Of a stretch of 19,613 nt of DNA, positions 1 to 7,715 are shown one piece after another. A program made the translations under genes and the position numbers. Under the pieces are notes generated by a model, which did not search any database, was not told the origin of the DNA, and was given only the letters and a program-made list of their open reading frames with translations. Origin of the DNA: CAZPKH01 sp964407165 (GTDB lineage: Bacteria > Bacteroidota > Bacteroidia > Bacteroidales > Muribaculaceae); NCBI GenBank assembly GCA_964407165.1, contig CAYOUJ010000046.1:1-19613 (forward strand), read 5' to 3'. Every line of letters begins with the position of its first letter. Within the stretch, counting starts at the first letter, position 1.

Positions 1-4
1 CAGC

Positions 5-139
5 GCACCCCTTTGGGGTGCCGGGGGTGCGAGGACGCCTCTCCGATTCCCCGGGCTGCGCTCCGCTTGCCCGGGGTTATCATCATCGCGCTCCTTTGGA
101 GCGCATTTATAAGAATATTGATATTCGGTGAATAGTTAC
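5..139 (+). repeat. Terminal inverted repeat, left copy, four hairpins
   Basis: This block is repeated in inverse orientation at 19478-19613. I see one single-base length difference: CCCCGGGC at 49-56 here corresponds to one extra G in the other copy. It contains four successive palindromes: GCACCCC/GGGGTGC (5-11 with 15-21, loop TTT), CCCCGGGC/GCCCGGGG (49-56 with 69-76), GCGCTCC/GGAGCGC (88-94 with 98-104, loop TTT) and GAATAT/ATATTC (113-118 with 121-126). The inner edge is sharp: after GTTAC the two copies diverge. No transposase lies between the copies, so this looks like a multicopy intergenic repeat rather than the end of a 19-kb transposon (inference). Confidence 0.9.
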
Positions 140-210
140 TTAATTTCCTTAATTTCCTTAAGCTCCTTAATTTCCTTAAGTTCCTTAATTTCCTTAAGCT
201 CCTTAATTTC
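139..210 (+). repeat. 9-bp tandem repeat, eight units
   Basis: There are eight consecutive 9-bp units of the form CTTAATTTC, CTTAAGCTC or CTTAAGTTC, largely alternating so that an 18-bp period is also visible. The array starts exactly at the inner edge of the left terminal repeat and stops at G211. A closely related array of CTTAATTTC and CTTAATCTC units lies at 4261-4331. There is no spacer structure, so it is a minisatellite-like repeat and not a CRISPR array. Confidence 0.9.
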
Positions 211-280
211 GTTACTGTGAACATCGGGGGCGGTGCAGGCGTTGTGCTTAAGGAAACCCTTTGCGGCCAAGGCGGGGAAA

Positions 281-300
281 GCGACGCGAGGGCGCGTCGC
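281..300. repeat. 20-bp perfect palindrome, copy 1
   Basis: The sequence GCGACGCGAGGGCGCGTCGC forms an 8-bp GC stem with an AGGG loop. The exact reverse complement of all 20 bases recurs at 14301-14320, so this is a dispersed REP-like palindrome. Both copies lie shortly upstream of a promoter. No obvious T-run follows this copy, so it is not a classical terminator on the plus strand. Confidence 0.8.
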
Positions 301-338
301 TTCCAAAGCTAATCACAATATTTGTTAACGAGGGGCGC

Positions 339-373
339 TTTTTGGCGACATTTTGCCACCGTTACGCCAAAAA
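339..373. promoter_or_regulatory. Operator-like inverted repeat before acyl-CoA synthetase
   Basis: The arms TTTTTGGCG (339-347) and CGCCAAAAA (365-373) are perfect 9-bp inverted repeats separated by 17 bases. The right arm ends 5 bases before the -7 box at 379. A dimeric repressor or activator could bind here, but I do not recognise the site. An RNA hairpin role is unlikely because it lies upstream of the expected transcription start. Confidence 0.35.
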
Positions 374-378
374 TTTTG

Positions 379-386
379 TTACTTTG
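379..386 (+). promoter_or_regulatory. Bacteroidales -7 box for the acyl-CoA synthetase gene
   Basis: TTACTTTG differs from the TAnnTTTG consensus at one position. The start codon at 423 lies 36 bases downstream. A possible -33 TTTG is at 352-355, but the 23-base spacer is longer than usual, so the -33 assignment is weak. Confidence 0.6.
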
Positions 387-422
387 CAGTCGCTTTAGGT
401 TACAATTTCCAATTATAAGGGT

Positions 423-2234
<1,812 letters not shown>

Positions 2235-2244
2235 TCAATGCATA

Positions 2245-2306
2245 ATGCATAATGCATAATTCCATCAGGGTAGCCTGATTGGAAATTGTGCATTGTGCAT
2301 TTTTTA
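2245..2306 (+). terminator. Long hairpin terminator after acyl-CoA synthetase
   Basis: The left arm 2245-2269 pairs with 2274-2300 around a GTAG loop. The apex is ATCAGG/CCTGAT, and the lower stem contains several G-T wobble pairs and two single-base bulges. A T-run (2301-2305) follows immediately. The left arm is built from overlapping copies of AATGCATA (from 2237), so the stem may have grown by local duplication. Confidence 0.8.
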
Positions 2307-2336
2307 TTGCGGATTATGCATTTTTTTGTATCTTTG
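2306..2336 (+). promoter_or_regulatory. Promoter of the alpha-amylase gene
   Basis: The -7 box TATCTTTG at 2329-2336 matches TAnnTTTG fully. An ATTG at 2306-2309, 19 bases upstream, resembles the -33 TTTG. The start codon at 2370 lies 33 bases downstream of the box. Because the promoter sits inside the upstream part of the longer open frame, translation should start at 2370 and not at 2286. Confidence 0.75.
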
Positions 2337-2369
2337 TGGCCAAAACCACAATACAAAGCACAAACTAAC

Positions 2370-4160
2370 ATGAAACGTCTACACTGCATCACCGCCACGG
2401 CCATGCTGTGCCTCCTCGCCGCTGTCAGCGCCAAGGCTGCCGGCTGGCCCGCCAACTACCAGGGTGTCATGCTCCAGGCATTCTACTGGGACTCTTACTC
2501 CGACACTAAATGGACCAACCTCGAGAGCCAGGCCGAGGAACTGAGCGAATATTTCTCCCTCATCTGGGTGCCCAACAGCGCCAAGGCAGCCTCTTCGCCC
2601 GGCATGGGCTACGACCCCGTCTACTGGTTCACCAACCATAACACCTCGTTCGGCACCGAGAAGCAGCTGCGCTCGATGATAGCCACTTACAAAGAGCTGG
2701 GCGTGGGCATCATTGCCGACGTGGTCATCAACCACCGCTCCGGCAAGTCAAACTGGCTCGACTTCCCAGCCGAGACCTGGAACGGCACCACCTACCAGAT
2801 CGGCACCACCGGCATCTGCTCCACCGACGAGGTTTGGAGCCAGGCCGCTTACTCCTCCATCACCGCCCGCGGCGCCGCCGACACGGGCGAGGACTTCGAC
2901 GGCTCGCGCGACCTCGACCACACCAACGCCACCGTGCAGGCCAACTGCAAGGCTTACTGCAAGTTCCTACTCGACGACATGGGCTACGCCGGATTCCGCC
3001 TCGACATGGTCAAGGGGTACGCTGGACAATACACCAAGATCTACAACCAGTATGCCAACCCGACGTATTGCGTCGGCGAGTGCTTCGACGGCAGCTACGA
3101 CGTGGTGGCCGCCTGGATAGAGGCCGCCGGCCGCACCTCCGCCGCCTTCGACTTTCCCCTCAAGTATCAGCTCAACAGCGCCTTCTCCTCCGGCAACATG
3201 ACCGACCTCGTCTGGTACGCCAACGGCGTCACCCCCCAGCCCGCCGGCATGATACACTACGGATACCCCCAGCTGGCCGTCACCTTCATCGACAACCACG
3301 ACACCTACCGCGAGAGCTGGAACAAGTTCAACGGCAACGTCCCCGCCGCCAACGCTTTCATAATCTGCTCCCCCGGCACCCCCTGCGTCTTCCTCCCCCA
3401 CTGGAAGGAATACAAGGATGAGATCAAGAAGCTCATCGAGGCCCGCAACCTCGTCGGCGTCCACAGCCAGTCGGCCGTCACCGTGCTGCAGACCTCGTCA
3501 AACTGCTACATGGCCGAGGTCACCGGCACGCGCGGCAAGCTCGTCATCAAGGTCGGCTCCGCCATGGTAAGCCCTGAGGGCTACACCGACGACCAGATAT
3601 GGTGCTACGGCAACGACTACTGCGTGTGGACCACCGTCAAGGCTCCCTCCTACCCCTCGTCGCTCCACCTCATGGGTCACGTCGCCGGCTACGCTTGGGC
3701 CACCTCCAAGGGCATCAGCGCCACCGGCTCCTCCGGCAAATACACCTACTCTGACGTCACCGTCGACGACTCCGGCGACGGCTACGGCTACATCTCCTTC
3801 GCCACCACCCTCGGCGCCACTTGGGATGCCGTCAACGCCTCTGACCGCTACGGCTCCTCCACCAAAGACGAGGCCGTGACCCTCGGCTCCCCATCCGCTG
3901 TGGTTCAATACACCGGCGGCGGCACAGCCTCCGGCTGCAACTCGTGGAAGCTCCCCGCCGGCCGCTATGACATCACCGTCGACCTGAGCAAGATGCAGAT
4001 GACCGTCAAGACTCACGTCGGCATCGACCTGCTCGACACCGACGAGGCCGACCAAGCCCCCGTCTACTTCGACCTCCAGGGACGCCCCGTGGCCAATCCC
4101 GCCCCCGGCGCCATCTACATCCGCCTCCAAGGCGGCCGCGCAACCAAGGTCCGCCTCTAA
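2370..4160 (+). CDS. Secreted alpha-amylase (GH13) with T9SS-like tail
   Basis: This 596-residue GH13 enzyme should hydrolyse internal alpha-1,4 bonds of starch or related glucans outside the cytoplasm. Counting from Met at 2370, residues 1 to about 22 form a signal peptide ending near AKA-A. The TIM barrel carries the four conserved regions: DVVINH (region I), GFRLDMVK with nucleophile Asp212, CVGECF with acid/base Glu237, and FIDNHDT with Asp311. Beyond the barrel, at roughly 470-555, is a beta-rich stretch ending in AGRYDITVDL, resembling bacterial starch-binding modules (tentative). The last 34 residues (563-596, VYFDLQGRPV then GAIYIRL) look like a type IX secretion C-terminal domain. 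No SusC/SusD, regulator or other glycan gene is adjacent, so it is not in a polysaccharide utilisation locus within this window. The in-frame extension upstream to 2286 overlaps the promoter and is rejected. Confidence 0.93.
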   Translation: MKRLHCITATAMLCLLAAVSAKAAGWPANYQGVMLQAFYWDSYSDTKWTNLESQAEELSEYFSLIWVPNSAKAASSPGMGYDPVYWFTNHNTSFGTEKQLRSMIATYKELGVGIIADVVINHRSGKSNWLDFPAETWNGTTYQIGTTGICSTDEVWSQAAYSSITARGAADTGEDFDGSRDLDHTNATVQANCKAYCKFLLDDMGYAGFRLDMVKGYAGQYTKIYNQYANPTYCVGECFDGSYDVVAAWIEAAGRTSAAFDFPLKYQLNSAFSSGNMTDLVWYANGVTPQPAGMIHYGYPQLAVTFIDNHDTYRESWNKFNGNVPAANAFIICSPGTPCVFLPHWKEYKDEIKKLIEARNLVGVHSQSAVTVLQTSSNCYMAEVTGTRGKLVIKVGSAMVSPEGYTDDQIWCYGNDYCVWTTVKAPSYPSSLHLMGHVAGYAWATSKGISATGSSGKYTYSDVTVDDSGDGYGYISFATTLGATWDAVNASDRYGSSTKDEAVTLGSPSAVVQYTGGGTASGCNSWKLPAGRYDITVDLSKMQMTVKTHVGIDLLDTDEADQAPVYFDLQGRPVANPAPGAIYIRLQGGRATKVRL

Positions 4161-4209
4161 GCACGCGCGCCCTCTTAGGAGATAACCGATATTATCGAGA
4201 TCATCGAGA

Positions 4210-4273
4210 TTAAGGAAATTAACGACCTTAACCGGCTAATCAGCTAACCGGCTAAGGTCGTTAATTTCCTTAA
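4210..4273. terminator. Long hairpin between convergent genes
   Basis: The 21-base arms 4210-4230 and 4253-4273 are perfect inverted repeats around a 22-base loop (4231-4252), which itself contains AACCGGCTAA twice. It lies between the 3' ends of the alpha-amylase (+) and ribBA (-) genes and could stop transcription from both sides, although no clean T-run follows on either strand. The right arm runs into the 9-bp tandem array. Confidence 0.6.
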
Positions 4274-4331
4274 TCTCCTTAATTTCCTTAATCTCCTTAA
4301 TTTCCTTAATCTCCTTAATTTCCTTACCCTC
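4261..4331 (+). repeat. 9-bp tandem repeat, second locus
   Basis: Eight units of CTTAATTTC alternating with CTTAATCTC; the first lacks its leading C and the last is degenerate (CTTACCCTC). The same unit family forms the array at 139-210. A 9-base periodicity also extends leftwards through the hairpin (ATCGAGATC, ATCGAGATT, then AAGGAAATT at about 4189-4220), suggesting the whole intergenic stretch grew by slippage and inversion. Confidence 0.88.
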
Positions 4332-4355
4332 CCTGAAAAACTGTTCGCTGTTCGC

Positions 4356-5564
4356 TTAGAGATGGAGCGAGTGGCCCATTCGGTCGCGCTTGGTGTGCAT
4401 GTAGCGGGCGTTGTAGGGGTTGGTGGCCACCTCTATAGGGACGTTCTCCACCACCTCGAGGCCGTAGCCCTCGAGGCCGACGCGCTTGATGGGGTTGTTT
4501 GACATAAGACGCATCTTGCTGACGCCCAGCAGGTGGAGTATCTGCGCGCCGACGCCGTAGTCGCGCTCGTCGGCCTTGTGGCCCAGGTGCAGGTTGGCGT
4601 CGACGGTGTCGAGGCCCTCCTCCTGCAGCTTGTAGGCGCGTATCTTGTCCATCAGCCCGATGCCGCGGCCCTCCTGGCTGAGGTAGACGATGACGCCGCG
4701 ACCCTCCTCCTCGATCATCTGCATGGCGCGGTGGAGCTGCTCGCCGCAGTCGCAGCGTCGCGAGGCGAAGATATCGCCGGTGGCGCACGACGAGTGCACG
4801 CGGGTGAGTATCGGCTCGCCGGAGGTGATGTCACCCTTTATAAGGGCGATGTGCTCCAACCCGTTGGAGAGCTGGCGGAAGGGGATGAGACGGAAATGGC
4901 CGTAGGCCGTTGGCATATCCACCTCCACGCCCTTCTCCACCTGCGTCTCCTGTCGCAGGCGGTATGCCACGAGGTCGGCGATACTGATAAGCTTGAGTCC
5001 CCACTCGTCGGCGCGCTTGCGCAGCTGCGGCAGGCGTGCCATCGTGCCGTCGGGGTTGAGTATCTCTATGAGAGCGGCGGCGGGGTAGAGGCCGGCGAGG
5101 CGTGCCATGTCGATGGCGGCCTCGGTGTGGCCGGTGCGGCGGAGCACGCCCTGGTCCTGGGCATAGAGGGGATGGACGTGGCCCGGGCGCCCGAAGGTGT
5201 CAGGGGTGGACGTCGGGTCGGCGAGGGCGCGGATGGTTGCCGCGCGGTCGTGACACGACACGCCGGTGGTGCACCCCTCGAGCTTGTCGACAGTGACAGT
5301 GAAGGGTGTGCCCAGCATCGAGGTGTTGTCGATGACCTGATGGCTCAGCTGCAGCTCGTCGCAGCGCGAGATGGTAAGCGGTGCGCACAGCTCCCCGCGG
5401 GCGTTGGTGACCATGAAGTTGACGTGCTCGGCCGTGACCTTCTCGGCGGCGATGATGAGGTCGCCCTCGTTCTCGCGGTCTTCGTCGTCGACCACTATTA
5501 TGAACTTGCCGGCGCGGAAGTCGGCAATTGCTTCGTCGATGGTGTTGAGCTTTATTTGGTCCAT
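4356..5564 (-). CDS. ribBA: Bifunctional DHBP synthase / GTP cyclohydrolase II
   Basis: This 402-residue fusion catalyses both entry steps of riboflavin synthesis. The N-terminal half (about 1-205) makes 3,4-dihydroxy-2-butanone 4-phosphate from ribulose 5-phosphate; it has the acidic metal-binding motif DDEDRENEGD at 26-35 and FGRPGHVHPL at 124-133. The C-terminal half (about 210-402) is GTP cyclohydrolase II, with the zinc cysteines Cys260, Cys271 and Cys273 in HSSCATGD...RCDCG, followed by SQEGRGIGL. The length is normal for RibBA. The gene starts 3 bases after the stop of the LptF/LptG-type gene, so the two are co-transcribed from the promoter near 7497. No FMN riboswitch is visible, as expected for a distal operon gene. 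The plus-strand open frame over the same bases is a shadow. Confidence 0.97.
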   Translation of the reverse strand: MDQIKLNTIDEAIADFRAGKFIIVVDDEDRENEGDLIIAAEKVTAEHVNFMVTNARGELCAPLTISRCDELQLSHQVIDNTSMLGTPFTVTVDKLEGCTTGVSCHDRAATIRALADPTSTPDTFGRPGHVHPLYAQDQGVLRRTGHTEAAIDMARLAGLYPAAALIEILNPDGTMARLPQLRKRADEWGLKLISIADLVAYRLRQETQVEKGVEVDMPTAYGHFRLIPFRQLSNGLEHIALIKGDITSGEPILTRVHSSCATGDIFASRRCDCGEQLHRAMQMIEEEGRGVIVYLSQEGRGIGLMDKIRAYKLQEEGLDTVDANLHLGHKADERDYGVGAQILHLLGVSKMRLMSNNPIKRVGLEGYGLEVVENVPIEVATNPYNARYMHTKRDRMGHSLHL

Positions 5565-5567
5565 GGC

Positions 5568-7484
5568 TTAGTCTTGCGTGGGATTAGTGATTATGTCGGT
5601 CAGCTCGGCGCAGACGCGCGCGACGGTGCGCACCTCCTCGACGAGCGACTTGTTGTAGCGTCGCGCAATGAGGTATAGCAGGCCTCCGGCGGGGGCGAAC
5701 CATATCAGCGTCTTGGAGAGCCACTCGGTGTGCGAGGGGCGGTAGATCCAAAGGTTGCGGAGCACGGGGAAGTCCATCAGCTTGTTGAGCACGAGCACGT
5801 CGCGCGAGTTGGAGAGATACTCCACGAGGGCCTCCACCTCGTCGGTGAGGCTGCGGAGCATCTCGCGGTTGATGCCGTATTTGAGGTAGTTGGCGTAGCG
5901 GAAGTCGCGGCGGTCGGCGGCGATGAACTCCTCGGCGGCCGCCTTCAGGGCGGCGATGCGCTCGAGGGCCACCGGCTGCTCCACCTCGTCGATGATCACC
6001 TCCTTGCGCATGATGTTGCGCGTCTCGTGGGCGCCGACGAGGCGGCTGAAGAATCGGCGGTAGGCGTCGGCGTTGAACACGGCGGAGTCATTCACGGCCT
6101 TGTAGGTCAGGAACACGCCGAGTGGCAGCAGCACAGCCGAGCTGAGCCATATGCCCTCCCAGACCTGGATCTTGCCGTCGCGGGCCATCTTGTAGCCGGT
6201 GTTGTCGATGATGTAGTAGACGATGAACAGCAATACGGAGATGACCAGCGGGGTGCCCAGGCCGCCCTTGCGGATGATGGCCCCGAGGGGGGCGCCGATG
6301 AAAAAGAAGATGATGCAGGCAAAAGACAGCGTGAACTTCTTCTGCAGCTCTATGCCATGGCGGCGGATGGTCTTGCGGTCGTCTTTCATCGAGAAGCTCT
6401 TGAACTCATACTCCTGACGGTTATGCTTGGCCTTGTTGAGGGCTATGGTGAGATAGTTGACGGTGGATGACGACTGGCGTCCACGGAACACGGAGTCGAC
6501 GTCGAGAAGTGCCACGTCGGGGGGCAAAGTGGCCGTGCGGGGCGCGTGGGCGCCGCCCCGCTCCCTGCCGGTGCGCTCGTTTATGCCGAGCAGGTCCTGC
6601 GCCAATATCTCGCGGGCGTAGACATTCCCAAGTGAGTCGACGCGCTGGTTGACCGAGTCGATGGTTGCCTGCAGCTGCGTGATGTTCTTGCCCACATACT
6701 GGTTGCGCATCCCCTCCTCGTCCATGCGATTGAAATTTGCGTCGAAGGCTATGAGCAGCTCCTTCTCCGAGAAGCTCTCGCGGCGGTAAGGCACGTTCTT
6801 CATCCCCGAGGCGGCGTCTTTGACGTTCTCAAACTGCTCACCGTTCCAAAGTTTAAGGAAGAGGTGGGAGTTGTCGTCGGTCGAGGCCAGCCGTGCCGAG
6901 TCGGCGAGGATGACGCGGGCGTTGTCGAAGCCGCGCGACATGTCGTAGATCATCACGTCATAGAGTATGCCCGTGTCGCGGTTTTTCTCTTGCACATAGA
7001 GGTTTATGCCGGGTATCTGGTCGTAGAACACCCCCTGGGGTATCTCCACCTCGGGTGATTTCTGGCGCACGGAAAACAGCAGCGTCCACATCTTGGTCTG
7101 CGCAACAGGCAGCACGTTGTTCTGGAAGAAGAAGGCACCGACGGCTATGAACACCATCAGAGCTATCAGCGGGCTCATCACCTTCAGCAGCGACACGCCG
7201 GAGGCCTTCATGGCCGTCAGCTCAAAGTTCTCGCCCAGGTTGCCGAACGTCATAAGCGACGCCAGCAAAATGGCCAGCGGCAGCGCCATGGGCACCATGG
7301 TCAGAGCGGCATAGAAGAACAGTTCCGCCAGCACGTCGACGCTGAGGCCCTTGCCTACCAAGTCGTCGATGTAGCGCCAGAGAAACTGCATGAGCACTAT
7401 GAACAAGACTATCAGGAACGTCATCAGCAGCAGGGGCAGGAAGCTCCTGAGCATGAACGTGTATAGCCTCTTGATGCCTAACAT
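5568..7484 (-). CDS. LptF/LptG (YjgP/YjgQ) family permease
   Basis: This inner-membrane protein of 638 residues matches the permease half of the Lpt ABC exporter that extracts lipopolysaccharide for transport to the outer membrane. Counting from Met at 7484, predicted membrane helices lie near 13-34, 52-77 and 101-121. A large periplasmic region follows, then helices near 370-390, 398-417 and 428-448. The signature GKGLS near residue 44 and FFFIGAPLGAIIRKGGLG near 380 fit the family. It is much longer than E. coli LptF or LptG (about 360 residues): there is a longer periplasmic part and a C-terminal extension of about 190 residues with one more hydrophobic segment. I chose 7484 and not 7544 because MLGIKRLYTFMLRSF is the usual family start and the promoter box lies at 7497-7490. 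It heads an operon with ribBA. Confidence 0.88.
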   Translation of the reverse strand: MLGIKRLYTFMLRSFLPLLLMTFLIVLFIVLMQFLWRYIDDLVGKGLSVDVLAELFFYAALTMVPMALPLAILLASLMTFGNLGENFELTAMKASGVSLLKVMSPLIALMVFIAVGAFFFQNNVLPVAQTKMWTLLFSVRQKSPEVEIPQGVFYDQIPGINLYVQEKNRDTGILYDVMIYDMSRGFDNARVILADSARLASTDDNSHLFLKLWNGEQFENVKDAASGMKNVPYRRESFSEKELLIAFDANFNRMDEEGMRNQYVGKNITQLQATIDSVNQRVDSLGNVYAREILAQDLLGINERTGRERGGAHAPRTATLPPDVALLDVDSVFRGRQSSSTVNYLTIALNKAKHNRQEYEFKSFSMKDDRKTIRRHGIELQKKFTLSFACIIFFFIGAPLGAIIRKGGLGTPLVISVLLFIVYYIIDNTGYKMARDGKIQVWEGIWLSSAVLLPLGVFLTYKAVNDSAVFNADAYRRFFSRLVGAHETRNIMRKEVIIDEVEQPVALERIAALKAAAEEFIAADRRDFRYANYLKYGINREMLRSLTDEVEALVEYLSNSRDVLVLNKLMDFPVLRNLWIYRPSHTEWLSKTLIWFAPAGGLLYLIARRYNKSLVEEVRTVARVCAELTDIITNPTQD

Positions 7485-7489
7485 GGTGG

Positions 7490-7497
7490 CAAAGGTA
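7490..7497 (-). promoter_or_regulatory. -7 box of the LptF/LptG-ribBA operon
   Basis: On the minus strand TACCTTTG matches TAnnTTTG fully and ends 5 bases before the ATG (7484-7482). With the usual spacing to the transcription start, the mRNA would have almost no leader. I see no good -33 box. Confidence 0.65.
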
Positions 7498-7564
7498 CAA
7501 ACTTTGGCGCACACAGCCACGCCCGCACCCTTAAAAAACGTCAATACAACATCCTTTGGTCGCC

Positions 7565-7651
7565 AAAATGATTTCCAGAGAAATCAAAATACCAAAATGA
7601 TTTTTGTAGAAATCATTTTTGCAAAATGATTTTTGTAGAAATCGTTTTGGG
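7565..7651. repeat. Three 29-bp tandem hairpin units between divergent promoters
   Basis: Units start at 7565, 7594 and 7623, each beginning AAAATGATTT, with exact 29-bp spacing. Units 2 and 3 each form a hairpin (AAAATGATTT paired with AAATCATTTT, or AAATCGTTTT in unit 3, around TTGTAG); unit 1 has diverged. The array lies in the 231-bp gap between the divergent lptFG-type and U32 genes. It could be a set of regulator binding sites or a local expansion; I do not recognise it. Confidence 0.85.
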
Positions 7652-7702
7652 AGGTTTCCGGGGTTTCTGTGGGCGGCTGGCGCGGGTGTGCGGACTTTTT
7701 TG

Positions 7703-7710
7703 TAACTTTG
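7703..7710 (+). promoter_or_regulatory. -7 box of the U32-topB operon
   Basis: TAACTTTG is a full TAnnTTTG match and ends 5 bases before the ATG at 7716, which mirrors the arrangement on the opposite strand at 7497-7490. It fixes the start at 7716, because the open frame upstream to 7626 runs through the promoter and the hairpin array. Confidence 0.7.
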
Positions 7711-7715
7711 CAGCC

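Larger units (their letters stand above)
1..422. other. Gene-free left end of the window
   Basis: I see no convincing gene here. In order the stretch holds a terminal inverted-repeat copy (5-139), eight 9-bp tandem units (139-210), a 20-bp perfect palindrome (281-300), a 9-bp inverted repeat (339-347 with 365-373) and the promoter box of the acyl-CoA synthetase (379-386). The minus strand of the terminal repeat contains a small open frame beginning with two Met codons at about 85-80 and staying open to the window edge. It runs straight through the palindromes and has no promoter, so I do not call it a gene. Confidence 0.7.

Noticed and set aside
5..81. Small minus-strand open frame inside the left terminal repeat
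   Set aside because: It runs through the palindromes to the window edge, has no promoter box, and is duplicated only because the repeat is duplicated.
139..210. CRISPR array
   Set aside because: The units are 9 bp and directly adjacent, with no unique spacers and no cas genes in the window.
2286..2369. Longer N-terminus of the alpha-amylase
   Set aside because: The extra 28 residues overlap the terminator and the promoter box at 2329-2336, and they would bury a good signal peptide that begins at 2370.
4210..4273. Invertible promoter (phase-variable switch) between inverted repeats
   Set aside because: The loop is only 22 bases, contains no promoter box and lies between two gene 3' ends, with no recombinase nearby.
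4533..5678. Plus-strand open frame opposite ribBA
   Set aside because: The minus strand encodes an unmistakable RibBA. The plus frame has low-complexity shadow composition and no motif.
7485..7544. Longer N-terminus of the LptF/LptG-type protein
   Set aside because: The added 20 residues lie over the -7 box and do not match the family start, which fits Met at 7484.
7626..7715. Longer N-terminus of the U32 protein
   Set aside because: It runs through the hairpin array and the -7 box at 7703-7710. The family N-terminus starts at 7716.
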